Source of the DNA: Cognatilysobacter xinjiangensis
Lineage (GTDB): Bacteria > Pseudomonadota > Gammaproteobacteria > Xanthomonadales > Xanthomonadaceae
DNA: 64,000 nt
NCBI RefSeq assembly: GCF_014651995.1
Contig: NZ_BMXY01000001.1
Span: 1,550,001-1,614,000 of the forward strand
Reading direction: 5' to 3'
Positions 36,989 to 46,716 of this stretch are shown piece after piece. Both the position numbers and the translations under genes were made by a program. Each line of letters starts with the position of its first letter. Position 1 is the stretch's first letter. The notes beneath the pieces were generated by a model. The model was not told the origin of the DNA and ran no database searches. It worked only from the letters and a program-made list of their open reading frames with translations.

Positions 36989-39060
36989 GTTCCGCCGTCG
37001 AGAACGACGACCTGCTGCGCGAGCCATCGCTTTACTTCAACCGCGAGCTGTCGCAGCTGGACTTCAACTTCCGCGTGCTGGCGCAGGCGCAGGACCCGTC
37101 GGTGCCGCTGCTGGAGCGCCTGCGCTACCTGTGCATCAGCTGCACCAACCTCGACGAATTCTTCGAGATCCGCGCCGGCACGCTGCAGCACGCGCAGCAG
37201 CTCGGCCTCGCGGCCGGCCCAGACGGGCTGGTGCCGTCGGCGACGCTGGCGCGTATCCACGAGCGCTCCGCGGATCTCGTGCAGGCGCAGTACGAATGCT
37301 GGAACGACGTGCTGCGCCCGGCGCTGTCCGATGCCGGCGTGCGCGTGCTGCATCGCGACAGCTGGACCGATGCGCAGACCGAGTGGCTGCGCGGCTACTT
37401 CCTCGACGAGATCCTGCCGGTGCTGTCGCCACTGGGGCTCGATCCGGCGCATCCGTTTCCGAAGATCCTCAACAAGTCGCTCAACATCGTGGTGGTGGTC
37501 GAAGGCCGCGATGCATTCGGGCGCGCCGGCCACCTCGCCATTGTGCGCGCGCCGCGCTCGCTGCCGCGGATCATCCAGCTGCCCGAGGCGATCTCCGGCG
37601 GCGCCAGCGATTTCGTATTTCTGTCGGCAGTGCTGTCGGCCTTCGTCGACGAGCTCTTCCCGGGAATGGAGGTCAAGGGTGCGTACCAGTTCCGCGTCAC
37701 GCGCAACTCGGAGTTGCTGGTCGACGAGGAAGAGGTCGAGAACCTCGCGCTCGCACTGAAGGACGAGCTGCTCGGCCGCGGCTACATGCGCGCGGTGCGT
37801 CTGGAAATTGCGGAGCAGTGCCCGCCCGATATCGTCGCGCTGCTGCTGGAGAACTTCGACCTCGACGAGAGCGCCGTCTATCGCATCAACGGGCCGGTGA
37901 ACCTCAATCGCGCCATCCAGGTGTACGACCTGGTCAGGCGCCCCGACCTCAAGTTCCCGCCGTTCACCCCGCGCGTGCTGCCGGGCACCGACGCGATGTT
38001 CGAAACCATCGCGTCGCACGACGTGGTGCTGCACCACCCGTTCGATTCGTTCTCGCCAGTACTCGAGCTGATCCGGCAGGCGGCCGAGGACCCGCACGTA
38101 CTCGCGATCAAGCAGACGCTCTACCGCGCCGGCAAGGACTCGCCCATCGTCGAGCACCTGATCCAGGCGGCGCGCAACGGCAAGGACGTCACCGTCGTGG
38201 TCGAGTTGCGCGCACGCTTCGACGAGGAGGCGAACCTCGGCCTGGCCGATCGCCTGCAGGCCGCTGGCGTGCAGGTCGTCTACGGCGTGGTGGGCTACAA
38301 GACGCACGCGAAGATGATGCTGATCGTGCGCCGCGAAGGCTCGAAGCTCTGCCGCTACGTTCACCTGGGCACGGGCAACTACCACTCGGGCACGGCGCGC
38401 GCGTACACCGACATCGGCCTGCTGACGGCGGATGCGGACATCGGCCACGACGTGCACCTGATTTTCCAGCAGATCTCCGGCCTCGCGCCGTCGCTGGAGC
38501 TCAAGCGCATGCTGCAGGCACCGTTCACGCTGCACAGCGGGATGCTGATGCGCATCGAGCGCGAGGCGCGAAACGCCAAGGCCGGGCTGCCGGCACGCAT
38601 CGTTGCCAAGATGAACGCGCTCAACGAGCCGCAGGTGATTCGCGCGCTCTACAAGGCTTCGCAGGCCGGCGTGCGCATCGACCTGATCGTGCGCGGCGCC
38701 TGCTCGCTACGGCCGGGCGTACCGGGCGTATCGGAGAACATCCGCGTGCGTTCGATCGTCGGCAGATTCCTCGAGCATTCGCGCGTCTACTGGTTCGAGA
38801 ACGGCGGCGAGCCGGAACTGCTCTGCGGCAGCGCGGACTGGCTCGAGCGCAACCTGCTGCGGCGCGTGGAAACCGGCTTCGTCATCGTCGACCCGCGCGT
38901 CGCGCGTCGCGTGCACGCCGAGGCGCTGGAGAACTACCTGGCCGACAACTGCAATGCATGGGAGCTGATGTCCGACGGCCACTACGAGCGCGTGGCGCCG
39001 GCCGAAGGCGCGGCGCCGCACTCGGCGCAGATGAAGCTCCTGCATAAAATCTGCGGATGA
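36985..39060 (+). CDS. ppk: polyphosphate kinase 1
   Basis: Makes polyphosphate from ATP. 691 residues; catalytic histidine H441 (GYKTHAKMMLIVRR), the HLGTGNYHSGTARAYTD segment of the second phospholipase-D-like domain, and the N-terminal dimerisation region (LSQLDFNFRVLAQAQD). Its start overlaps the phoR stop and its own stop overlaps ppx, so sensing of phosphate, synthesis and breakdown of polyphosphate are translated from one message. Confidence 0.96.
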   Translation: MSSAVENDDLLREPSLYFNRELSQLDFNFRVLAQAQDPSVPLLERLRYLCISCTNLDEFFEIRAGTLQHAQQLGLAAGPDGLVPSATLARIHERSADLVQAQYECWNDVLRPALSDAGVRVLHRDSWTDAQTEWLRGYFLDEILPVLSPLGLDPAHPFPKILNKSLNIVVVVEGRDAFGRAGHLAIVRAPRSLPRIIQLPEAISGGASDFVFLSAVLSAFVDELFPGMEVKGAYQFRVTRNSELLVDEEEVENLALALKDELLGRGYMRAVRLEIAEQCPPDIVALLLENFDLDESAVYRINGPVNLNRAIQVYDLVRRPDLKFPPFTPRVLPGTDAMFETIASHDVVLHHPFDSFSPVLELIRQAAEDPHVLAIKQTLYRAGKDSPIVEHLIQAARNGKDVTVVVELRARFDEEANLGLADRLQAAGVQVVYGVVGYKTHAKMMLIVRREGSKLCRYVHLGTGNYHSGTARAYTDIGLLTADADIGHDVHLIFQQISGLAPSLELKRMLQAPFTLHSGMLMRIEREARNAKAGLPARIVAKMNALNEPQVIRALYKASQAGVRIDLIVRGACSLRPGVPGVSENIRVRSIVGRFLEHSRVYWFENGGEPELLCGSADWLERNLLRRVETGFVIVDPRVARRVHAEALENYLADNCNAWELMSDGHYERVAPAEGAAPHSAQMKLLHKICG

Positions 39061-40586
39061 ATGGCCTCCTCCACACCGCCCGCCTTCCGTTGAAGGACGG
39101 CGACCTGCTCGCCGCCGTCGACATCGGCTCCAACAGCTTTCACATGGTGGTGGCCAGCTATCTGCTGGGACAGCTGCGCATCGTCGATCGCATCAAGGAG
39201 ACGGTGCGATTGGCCGAGGGCCTCGACGGCAAGGGCGGGCTCGATCCGGCGGTGCGCGAGCGCGCGCTGGAATGCCTCGCGCGCTTCGGCCAGCGCCTGC
39301 GCGACATCCCGCCCTCGCACGTGCGTGCGATCGCGACCAATACGGTGCGGCGGCTGTCGATGCCGCAGGCGTATCTGACGCCAGCCGAAAGCGCGCTCGG
39401 GCACCCGATCGAAGTCGTCTCCGGCCGCGAGGAGGCGCGCCTGGTCTATCTCGGCGTCGCGCACGAACAACCGCCCAAGCCGGGCCACCTGCGGCTGGTG
39501 ATGGACATCGGCGGCGGCTCGACCGAATTCATTATCGGCAGCGGCTTCGAGGCGATCGAGCGCGAGAGCGTGCAGGTCGGCGCGATCGCCACCACACGCC
39601 GCTTCTTTCCCGACGGCCGCCTGTCCAAGCGCCAGTGGCGCCAGGGCATGGCGGCGGTGCGCGCGGAGCTGCAGCAGTTCACCGGCACCTACCGCTCGCT
39701 GGGCTGGAACGAGGCGCTGGGCTCGTCGGGCACCGCGCGTGCGCTCGGCGAGATCTGCGCGGCGATGAAGCTCACCAAGGGCGCAATCACCGCCGAAGCC
39801 CTGCCGCAGCTGCGCGACCGCCTGCTCGCCGCCGGCCACGTCGACGACATCGACCTGCCCGGCCTGTCGGACGAGCGCCGCCCGATCATCGCGGGCGGGC
39901 TGATGGTGATGGAAGCGGCCTTCGACGCGCTCGGCCTGACGCGCCTCGCGGTCAGCAAGGCCGCGATGCGGGAGGGCATCCTGCACGACATGATCGGCCG
40001 CGGCGGCTCCGACGACCCGCGCGAGGCGTCGGTGACCGCGCTGACCGAGCGCTATGGCATCGACCGCGCGCAGGCCGAGCGCGTGGAGCGCAGTGCGCTG
40101 CGCCTGTTCGACCAGGTCGCGCAGGACTGGGCACTGGATGCGGACGATCGCCTCATGCTGATCCGCGCCGCGCGCCTGCACGAGCTCGGCCTCGCCATCG
40201 CGCACAGCAAGTACCACCTGCACGGCGCGTACGTGATCGAGAATTCCGACATCGCCGGCTTCTCGCAACAGCAGCAGCAGTTCCTCGCGGCGCTGGTGCG
40301 CACGCATCGCCGCCGCGTGCACAAATCCGATTTCGATGCCCTGCCCGACCGCCTTCTGCCGGCCGCACGACGCCTCGCGGCGCTGCTGCGCGTAGCCGTC
40401 GTCCTGCACCGCGCGCGCGATTCCGACCCGATTCCGGAACTGGGCGCGCGCGCCGGGAAGGACGGCCTGGTGCTGACGCTCGCCGCGCGCTGGTACGACC
40501 GCCGGCCGCTGCTCAAGGCGGACCTGCAGGGCGAGCAGGCGTACTTCCCGGGGCTCGGCATGACACTGGAGATCGAGGCGCACTGA
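39057..40586 (+). CDS. ppx: exopolyphosphatase (Ppx/GppA family)
   Basis: Releases phosphate from polyphosphate ends. 509 residues with the actin-like ATPase signatures AAVDIGSNSFHMVVA and VMDIGGGSTEFIIG, and a C-terminal HD-like helical domain (LIRAARLHELGLAIAHSKYHLHG). Close relatives include guanosine pentaphosphatase GppA; the ppk neighbour favours Ppx. The start overlaps the ppk stop (ATGA). A GC-rich hairpin ends the operon. Confidence 0.94.
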   Translation: MNGLLHTARLPLKDGDLLAAVDIGSNSFHMVVASYLLGQLRIVDRIKETVRLAEGLDGKGGLDPAVRERALECLARFGQRLRDIPPSHVRAIATNTVRRLSMPQAYLTPAESALGHPIEVVSGREEARLVYLGVAHEQPPKPGHLRLVMDIGGGSTEFIIGSGFEAIERESVQVGAIATTRRFFPDGRLSKRQWRQGMAAVRAELQQFTGTYRSLGWNEALGSSGTARALGEICAAMKLTKGAITAEALPQLRDRLLAAGHVDDIDLPGLSDERRPIIAGGLMVMEAAFDALGLTRLAVSKAAMREGILHDMIGRGGSDDPREASVTALTERYGIDRAQAERVERSALRLFDQVAQDWALDADDRLMLIRAARLHELGLAIAHSKYHLHGAYVIENSDIAGFSQQQQQFLAALVRTHRRRVHKSDFDALPDRLLPAARRLAALLRVAVVLHRARDSDPIPELGARAGKDGLVLTLAARWYDRRPLLKADLQGEQAYFPGLGMTLEIEAH

Positions 40587-40593
40587 CGGGAAT

Positions 40594-40615
40594 GCCCGCG
40601 GCGCATGCCGCGGGC
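40594..40615. terminator. shared hairpin between converging ppx and creD
   Basis: GCCCGCGGC (40594-40602), loop GCAT, GCCGCGGGC (40607-40615). No T-run on either strand, so termination may be inefficient. Confidence 0.5.
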
Positions 40616-40629
40616 GTTGTCTCCCAGTG

Positions 40630-41988
40630 TCAGTCTGTTCGAGTCGCCGACTGGCCGCCCAGGCGGTACCAGTCGTAGTGACGCGTGACGATCATGATGC
40701 CGGCAAGGATCGCGAACAGCAGGCCCGAGCCGAGCATCAGAGCGCTGTTCTCCGAGATCAGGAGGCCGTAGAGCGCGGCGTACAGAAGCGCCAGCATCGT
40801 CGCGAAGGCCGTTCCGCGCAGCGCGCTGCGCAGTACCGCGCTCAGGTAGAAGCCGATCAGCCCGATGCAGGCGAGGCTCGCCGCCACGTAGGCGATGTCG
40901 AAGCCCACGTGCTCGCTCAGGCTTACCAGCAGGAGGAAGAAGATCACCAGCGCGAGGCCCACCAGACCGTACTGGACCGGGTGGATCGGCAGCTGCTTGA
41001 CCGCCTCGAACATGAAGAACCCGACGAATGTCAGCACGACGAACAGCACGCCGTACTTGGTCGCGCGGTCGGCGCGCGTGTACGCGTCGACGGGGTCGGC
41101 CAGCACGACGCCGAGCCGCTCCAGCCCGCCGTCGCCGGCCGCCTGCGCGCGCGAGGCATCACCGAACGGGGCGGCCGACGCGCCTGCCAGGTACTGGCGC
41201 TGCGCGTCGGTGGCCACGGACGCGATCTGCCACTCGGCCTTGAAGCCCGTGCCCGACACCGAACTGCGCCACGGCGACTTGCCCTGGAAGCTCGGATGCG
41301 GCCAACGCGAGGACAGCGCGATGCGGTTGCGCTTGCCGATCGGCACGATCGCGAGCGATTCCGTGCCCGCCAGTTGCACGTCGAGCCGAGCCTGGAAGGC
41401 CAGCCGCTCGCCCGGCTGTGGGCGGTCAAGCAGCGCATGCACGCCGCTGCCCTCGCGCACCCCGGAGCCTTCGCGCAGCGCGACGTCGGCGCCCTCCACC
41501 CGCAGCCGCGGCGTGCCCTGCAGACCGCGCACATCGGCGATCGCATAGCCGAGCACCGGCGTACCGACAATGCGCTCGGCGCCGGGCGCGGCGACGTCGG
41601 GAATGCGCACGTCGAAGTCGGCGGCCAGCACGCCCGCCCATTCGTAGACCGCCACCTCGTAGAGGCCGCGCTTACGCGTGGAAGGGGCGAGCGGGCCCGA
41701 GGCGTCGAGGCGCGTGGGGAAGAACGTCCAATGCGACGCCTGCCGCCGGCGTACGGTGCGCACGACGCCGTCGCGCCCCGTTTCCTCGACGTCGACCAAC
41801 TCCGAATAGGGCACCGTGAGCACGGGGCCCGTCACCGCCTGCGCGCCGGCGTAGGCGCGTACGACGTCCGCAACCGCCTCGCGCCGGTAGGCCGCGCGCT
41901 CGGTGATCACCGCATTCACCATCGCCAGCGGGATCAGGATGACCAGCGTCATCACCGCCACCAGCACCATCTTCAGCCAGATCCGCAT
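40630..41988 (-). CDS. creD: inner membrane protein CreD
   Basis: Output gene of the CreBC regulon, linked to envelope integrity and beta-lactam responses in related bacteria. 452 residues: one N-terminal membrane helix (MVLVAVMTLVILIPLAMVN), a large periplasmic domain with SHWTFFPTRLDASGPL and RWPHPSFQGKSPW, and about five C-terminal helices starting KYGVLFVVLTFVGFFMFEAV. GGAG site before the ATG. A CreB-type direct repeat lies 65 bp upstream. Confidence 0.93.
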   Translation of the reverse strand: MRIWLKMVLVAVMTLVILIPLAMVNAVITERAAYRREAVADVVRAYAGAQAVTGPVLTVPYSELVDVEETGRDGVVRTVRRRQASHWTFFPTRLDASGPLAPSTRKRGLYEVAVYEWAGVLAADFDVRIPDVAAPGAERIVGTPVLGYAIADVRGLQGTPRLRVEGADVALREGSGVREGSGVHALLDRPQPGERLAFQARLDVQLAGTESLAIVPIGKRNRIALSSRWPHPSFQGKSPWRSSVSGTGFKAEWQIASVATDAQRQYLAGASAAPFGDASRAQAAGDGGLERLGVVLADPVDAYTRADRATKYGVLFVVLTFVGFFMFEAVKQLPIHPVQYGLVGLALVIFFLLLVSLSEHVGFDIAYVAASLACIGLIGFYLSAVLRSALRGTAFATMLALLYAALYGLLISENSALMLGSGLLFAILAGIMIVTRHYDWYRLGGQSATRTD

Positions 41989-42052
41989 CGCACCGCTCCG
42001 TGGAAGAGGCGGCCACTGTCGCGTCGCGACGTGCGCCGGCGATGGCCGGACG

Positions 42053-42068
42053 GTGAAGCGGGTATGAA
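42053..42068 (-). promoter_or_regulatory. cre/blr tag upstream of creD
   Basis: On the minus strand TTCAT, six bases (ACCCGC), TTCAC: one mismatch from the CreB recognition repeat TTCAC-N6-TTCAC. It lies between the creC stop and the creD start, so phosphorylated CreB probably induces creD separately from creBC. Confidence 0.72.
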
Positions 42069-42069
42069 G

Positions 42070-43497
42070 TCAGCCGGGCAGCACGAGGCGCGCTTCGGTG
42101 CCGCCGCCATCGCGCGGCAGAAGCTGGGCGGCGGCGCCGTGCAGGTCGGCGACTTCCGCGACGAAGCACAGCCCGAGCCCGCTGCTGCGGCTGCCGCCGT
42201 CCGGACGCGGCAGCGAGTAGAAGCGCTCGAATACGCGGCCGGCGGCGTAATCCGGCACGCCGGCGCCGCGGTCGAGCACGCGGATCGCCAGAGCGCCGTC
42301 CGCATGTTCGGCCCGCAATTCGATCGACGCGCCCTGCGGCGAAAAGTCCGACGCGTTCTCGACGAGGTTGGCCACCGCCTGTCGCAGCAGGAACGCATCG
42401 CCGCGCGGCGGCGCCAGGCCATCGTCGACGCGGACGGATAGCGTCTGGCCGCGTCTGCGCAGCGTTTCCCGGCAATCGCCGGCCACGTCCTGCAGCAGCG
42501 CGCTCACGTCGATCGGCATGGCGTCGTCGAGCTTCTGCCGATGCTCGACGGCCGCCAGCGCGAGCAGCTTGTCGATCATCTGTGCGAGGCGTTCGCTCTG
42601 CGCGCGGATGCCGGCGACGAACTCCGCGCGATCGGCTTCGGGCATCGGACGCTCCAGCAGCTCGGCGCTGGCGCGGATCGCGGCGAGCGGGCTCTTCATC
42701 TCATGCGTCAACGAATGCACGTACTGCTCGACGTACTGCTTGCCCTCGAGCCGCGCGCGCATCGTTTCCAGCGCGCGGCCGAGTTCCGCGAATTCGCCGG
42801 CGGTTTCGGGCAGCGTGGCGCGCTCACCCGCCGTGACCGCCTGCGCATAGCGGCGCAGCAGCCCCAGCTGGCGCGACAGCCACCACGCCGCCGCGATGCC
42901 GGTCAGCAGCGCGACGCCCAGCAGCAGCGCGCCCCAGCGGCCGATGATCGACTGGCTGCGCTCGATGAAGGGCTGCAGCACGCGATTTGGCTTTGCGACG
43001 GTGAGTACGCCGATGATGCGGCCCTGCGCGTCGCGCACCGGCGCGGCCACGTGCATCACGCTCGACTGCGGATTATTCGGGTCATCCAGCGTTGAGCGCG
43101 CGCCGTAGCGCCCGCGCAGGGTCAGGTAGACGTCGTTCCAGCGCGAGTAGTCGCGGCCCACGTCGCGCCCCGTGCTGTCGAAAACGACGGTGCCGCGTGC
43201 ATCGGTGACGTAGATGCGGTAGGTCGCCGTGCGCTTGGGAAAGCCCCAGATCGCGGCGCCCGGGTCGCGCCCGTGGAGCGCGCGCACCCGCTGCGCGAAG
43301 CGGCCGTCGGCGATGCGACCCGCGGCGAAGTCGTCCGCGGCGAGCTCGGCCAGCACGTTGGCGGTGTCGACCAGCGTGTCTTCCATCGCCTGCCGGACGC
43401 CGGGCTTTACCTCGGCCACGAACACGCGCGTCACCAGCAGGCCGGCCAGCGCGACGATGGCGAAGTAACCCAGGAAGATGCGCAGGCCGATGCGCAT
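42070..43497 (-). CDS. creC: sensor histidine kinase CreC
   Basis: Membrane sensor of the Cre system. 475 residues: helix at 7-26, a periplasmic sensor domain (28-185, with PRDP-like AAIWGFPKRTATYRIYVTD), second helix at 186-207, HAMP region, H265 (HSLTHEMKSPLAAI), and ATPase boxes NLVENASDFSP, DRGAGVP and SGLGLCFVAEV. It starts one base after the creB stop. Start MRIGLRIFLGYF chosen over a longer frame inside creB. Confidence 0.93.
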   Translation of the reverse strand: MRIGLRIFLGYFAIVALAGLLVTRVFVAEVKPGVRQAMEDTLVDTANVLAELAADDFAAGRIADGRFAQRVRALHGRDPGAAIWGFPKRTATYRIYVTDARGTVVFDSTGRDVGRDYSRWNDVYLTLRGRYGARSTLDDPNNPQSSVMHVAAPVRDAQGRIIGVLTVAKPNRVLQPFIERSQSIIGRWGALLLGVALLTGIAAAWWLSRQLGLLRRYAQAVTAGERATLPETAGEFAELGRALETMRARLEGKQYVEQYVHSLTHEMKSPLAAIRASAELLERPMPEADRAEFVAGIRAQSERLAQMIDKLLALAAVEHRQKLDDAMPIDVSALLQDVAGDCRETLRRRGQTLSVRVDDGLAPPRGDAFLLRQAVANLVENASDFSPQGASIELRAEHADGALAIRVLDRGAGVPDYAAGRVFERFYSLPRPDGGSRSSGLGLCFVAEVADLHGAAAQLLPRDGGGTEARLVLPG

Positions 43498-43498
43498 G

Positions 43499-44161
43499 TC
43501 AGTCCACGTGCAGCGAGTAGCCGAGCCCGCGCTGGGTGCGGATGGGATCGGCCTCGGCATCGACCTCGCGCAGTTTGGCGCGCAGCGTCTTGATGTGGGT
43601 GTCGACGGTACGGTCGGTGCTGTCGCTGTCGGTTCCCCAGACGCGGTCCATCAGCTGCGCGCGCGAGAGGATCGCGCCCGGCCGCTGCAGCAGCGCGGCC
43701 AGCAGGCCGTACTCGTAGCGGGTGAGGTCGAGCGCGCGGCCGCGCCAGCTGATGCGATGGCCCTCGGCGTCGTGCACGAATGCGCCGCTCGGCGCCGCGC
43801 CACGCGCACGTCGCAGCACGGCGCGCACGCGCGCCACCAGCTCACGTGGCGAAAAGGGCTTGGCGACGTAATCGTCGGCGCCGATCTCGAATCCGAGCAC
43901 GCGGTCGGCCTCGGCGTCGCGCGCGGTGAGGAAGATCACCGGCAGGTCGCGCCCGCGGCGCAGCTCGCGGCAGAGCGCGAAGCCGCCCATGTCCGGCAGG
44001 CCGACGTCGAGGATGGCGAGGTCGTGCCGGCGTGCCGCGGCCAGGCGGAGCGCGTCGCGGCCCGTAAGCGCGTGCTCGACCTCGAAGCCGTCCTCGCGCA
44101 GCGCGAACTCGACCGTCCTGGCGATCGCGCTCTCGTCCTCGACCAGCAGGATCCGCCCCAT
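43499..44161 (-). CDS. creB: response regulator CreB
   Basis: OmpR-family activator paired with CreC. 220 residues: receiver with D52 (AILDVGLPDMGG), VAKPFSPRELVARV, and winged helix (LTRYEYGLLAALLQRPGAILSRAQ). GGAGG site before the ATG at 44161. The creA gene that precedes creB in E. coli is absent; rlmJ lies divergently upstream instead. Confidence 0.93.
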   Translation of the reverse strand: MGRILLVEDESAIARTVEFALREDGFEVEHALTGRDALRLAAARRHDLAILDVGLPDMGGFALCRELRRGRDLPVIFLTARDAEADRVLGFEIGADDYVAKPFSPRELVARVRAVLRRARGAAPSGAFVHDAEGHRISWRGRALDLTRYEYGLLAALLQRPGAILSRAQLMDRVWGTDSDSTDRTVDTHIKTLRAKLREVDAEADPIRTQRGLGYSLHVD

Positions 44162-44221
44162 TCGTGCCTCCGTAAGTTGCCGGCGCCAGTGTGCCATCGC
44201 CGGTCCGCGTACCCTATCGGC

Positions 44222-45079
44222 ATGAACTACCGCCACACCTTCCACGCCGGCAACCATGCCGACGTGCTCAAGCACGCCGCCCTGCTGGAGCTCTGCGACG
44301 CGCTCTGCGCCAAGCCGGCCCCGCTGTTCGCGCTGGATACCCATGCCGGGCGCGGGCTCTATTTCCTCAACGACCCGCAGGCGCAGCGCACGCAGGAGGC
44401 GCAGGGCGGCATCGGCCGCTTCGACGGTGCCACCGCGCCCGCGCCGCTGCGCCGCTACCTGTCGGCCATCGCCGCCTGCCGCCGCGCGCACGGCCTGCAG
44501 TCGTATCCCGGCTCGCCGTGGCTGCTCGCGCATGCGCTGCGCGCGCAGGACCGCATCGCCTGCTGCGAACTGCAGCCCGACGAGGCGACGGAGCTGCGAT
44601 CGCGCGTGGGCGACGACCCGCGCGTGGGCGTGCACCAGCGCGACGGCTACGCCGCGATGCGCGCGCTGCTGCCGCCGCGCGTCGGCGACGAGCGCTTCAA
44701 CCGCGGGCTGGTGCTCATCGACCCGCCGTACGAGGCGCAGCTGGCCGAGTACGACGAGGCCTTCTCGGCCCTGCGCGAGGCCATGGGCCGCTGGCCGCAG
44801 GCAACGTACGCGCTCTGGTATCCGATCAAGACCCGCCGCGCGCTGCAGTCGATGTACCGCCGCGCGGCGACCATCCCGGCCAGGTCGGTGATGGTGGCCG
44901 AGCTGCTGGTGCGCCGCGACGACTCGCCGCTGCGCATGAACGGCAGTGGCCTGCTGCTGCTCAACGCACCTTGGAAATTCGACGAGCGCCTGCGCGCCTT
45001 GCTGCCGGCGCTGACCCAGGCGCTCGGCGAGGATGCGGGCGCCGGCTGGCGCATGGACTGGCTGAAAGCACCCGAATGA
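44222..45079 (+). CDS. rlmJ: 23S rRNA (adenine-2030-N6)-methyltransferase
   Basis: Methylates A2030 in 23S rRNA. The 285-residue product begins with the family start MNYRHTFHAGNHADVLKHA and carries DTHAGRGLY (cofactor loop region) and the catalytic VLIDPPYE. Also known as YhiR/ComJ type. It is divergent from creB across 60 bp and followed by the DUF808 gene in the same direction. Confidence 0.93.
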   Translation: MNYRHTFHAGNHADVLKHAALLELCDALCAKPAPLFALDTHAGRGLYFLNDPQAQRTQEAQGGIGRFDGATAPAPLRRYLSAIAACRRAHGLQSYPGSPWLLAHALRAQDRIACCELQPDEATELRSRVGDDPRVGVHQRDGYAAMRALLPPRVGDERFNRGLVLIDPPYEAQLAEYDEAFSALREAMGRWPQATYALWYPIKTRRALQSMYRRAATIPARSVMVAELLVRRDDSPLRMNGSGLLLLNAPWKFDERLRALLPALTQALGEDAGAGWRMDWLKAPE

Positions 45080-45144
45080 TCACCGCACGGTCCCACACCG
45101 GCCGTATGCGACACTCGGCGCCCACTTTCCAGACCTGAAGACCC

Positions 45145-46047
45145 ATGGCCGGCGCCAGCCTCCTCGCCCTGCTCGACGACATCACGACCGTCCTCGACGA
45201 CGTTGCCGCCATGACCAAGGTGGCGACCAAGAAGACCGCGGGCGTGCTCGGCGACGACCTCGCGCTCAACGCGCAGCAGGTGCAGGGCATCCGCGCCGAC
45301 CGCGAGCTGCCGGTGGTCTGGGCGGTCGCCAAGGGCTCGCTGGTCAACAAGGCCATCCTGGTACCGGCCGCGCTGCTGATCAGCGCGTTCGCGCCATGGG
45401 CGGTGACCCCGCTGATGATGGTCGGCGGCGCCTATCTCTGCTACGAGGGCGTGGAGAAGCTCGCGCACCGCTTCCTACATCCGAAGGACGAGGACGAGAA
45501 GGCGCACGCCGAGCTCCGCGCCGCCGTTCAGGACGAGAACGTCGACATGGTCGCGTTCGAGAAGGACAAGGTGAAGGGCGCGATCCGCACCGACTTCATC
45601 CTGTCGGCGGAGATCATCGTGATCAGCCTCGGCACCGTCACCGGCCGGCCGGTGATGACGCAGCTGGCCGTTCTGGCCGCGATCGCGCTGGTGATGACGG
45701 TGGGCGTCTACGGCCTGGTCGGCGGCATCGTGAAGCTCGACGACATGGGCCTGGCGCTCGCGCGTCGTGGCGGCACGGCCAGCCGCTCGATCGGCCGCGG
45801 CCTGGTAAGCGCGGCACCGCTGCTGATGAAGTTCCTGGCGATCGCCGGCACCGTTGCGATGTTCCTGGTCGGCGGCGGCATCCTCGTGCACGGCGTGCCG
45901 GCGCTGCATCACATCATCGAGCCGTACACGGCGCGCGCCGGCGGTGGGCTGCTGTCGATGGCCTTCGATGCCGCGGTGGGCATCGTCGCCGGCATCGTCG
46001 TGCTGCTCGCGGTGCAGGCGTTCTCGAAGCTGCGCGGCCGCCGCTGA
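45145..46047 (+). CDS. DUF808 (YedI-like) inner membrane protein
   Basis: Function unknown. The 300-residue product begins MAGASLLALLDDITTVLDDV, the typical start of DUF808 proteins, contains TKVATKKTAGVLGDDLALNA, and has about six membrane helices. A charged loop (KDEDEKAHAELRAAVQDENV) separates the first pair from the rest. Located 66 bp after rlmJ. Confidence 0.85.
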   Translation: MAGASLLALLDDITTVLDDVAAMTKVATKKTAGVLGDDLALNAQQVQGIRADRELPVVWAVAKGSLVNKAILVPAALLISAFAPWAVTPLMMVGGAYLCYEGVEKLAHRFLHPKDEDEKAHAELRAAVQDENVDMVAFEKDKVKGAIRTDFILSAEIIVISLGTVTGRPVMTQLAVLAAIALVMTVGVYGLVGGIVKLDDMGLALARRGGTASRSIGRGLVSAAPLLMKFLAIAGTVAMFLVGGGILVHGVPALHHIIEPYTARAGGGLLSMAFDAAVGIVAGIVVLLAVQAFSKLRGRR

Positions 46048-46130
46048 ACACGCAACGCCGGTTAGCCGGAGGTCGGCCAACCGCCGCCATCTGACGGAGA
46101 TATCACGGCGAATGGGGATGATGCGGGCGC

Positions 46131-46670
46131 ATGGCCGCTCGCGAACGTCTCCCGCCCTGGCACGAGCACCATCGCCTGGCCAACGGCCGCGAGGTGCTGA
46201 TCCGACCGATCCGTCCCGAGGACGCCGAACCGCTGCGCGCGGGTTTCGCGTTGCTCGAGCCCGAGTCGCTGCGGGCGCGGCTGGCCGGCGGCCGGGATCT
46301 CGGGACGGCCGATGCCGGCCGCGTGGCGCGGCCGAATCCGCGCACCGAATTCACGCTGGTGACGACGGATCTCGAAGGTCCGGGCGAGGCGGTGATCGCG
46401 GCGGTCGCGCACGTGCGCACCGACCCGGCCGCGCACGAGGGTGCCTTCATCCTGCTGGTCAGCCGCTTCATCACCGGACTGGGCATGCGGCGCTACCTGC
46501 TCACGCGGATCGTCAAATGGGCGCGCAGCCGCCGGCTGGGGCTGCTGCGGGGCGAACTGCCGCGCGATCCTGCCCTGCTGGACCTCGCGTCCTCGCTCGG
46601 CTTCCAGCTCGACGACGCGACCACCGACGCCGCGCTCGTCCAGGTCTCGCTCACCCTGCCCGCGCGATGA
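46131..46670 (+). CDS. GNAT-like acetyltransferase domain protein
   Basis: The 179-residue product has GREVLIRPIRPEDAEPL near the start, a common opening of GNAT proteins. The cofactor region is less clear: FITGLGMRRYLLTRIVKWAR replaces the usual Q/R-x-x-G-x-G/A loop, and LASSLGFQLDDATTDAALVQV fits the last strands. The motif GLGMRRYLL resembles GNAT domains fused to CoA-ligase proteins. Possibly a protein acetyltransferase; the substrate is unknown. Confidence 0.65.
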   Translation: MAARERLPPWHEHHRLANGREVLIRPIRPEDAEPLRAGFALLEPESLRARLAGGRDLGTADAGRVARPNPRTEFTLVTTDLEGPGEAVIAAVAHVRTDPAAHEGAFILLVSRFITGLGMRRYLLTRIVKWARSRRLGLLRGELPRDPALLDLASSLGFQLDDATTDAALVQVSLTLPAR

Positions 46671-46716
46671 GCTTCGCGCAGGCTGTGCGACCGGCTTGCG
46701 TAGAATCGCGCGCCTG

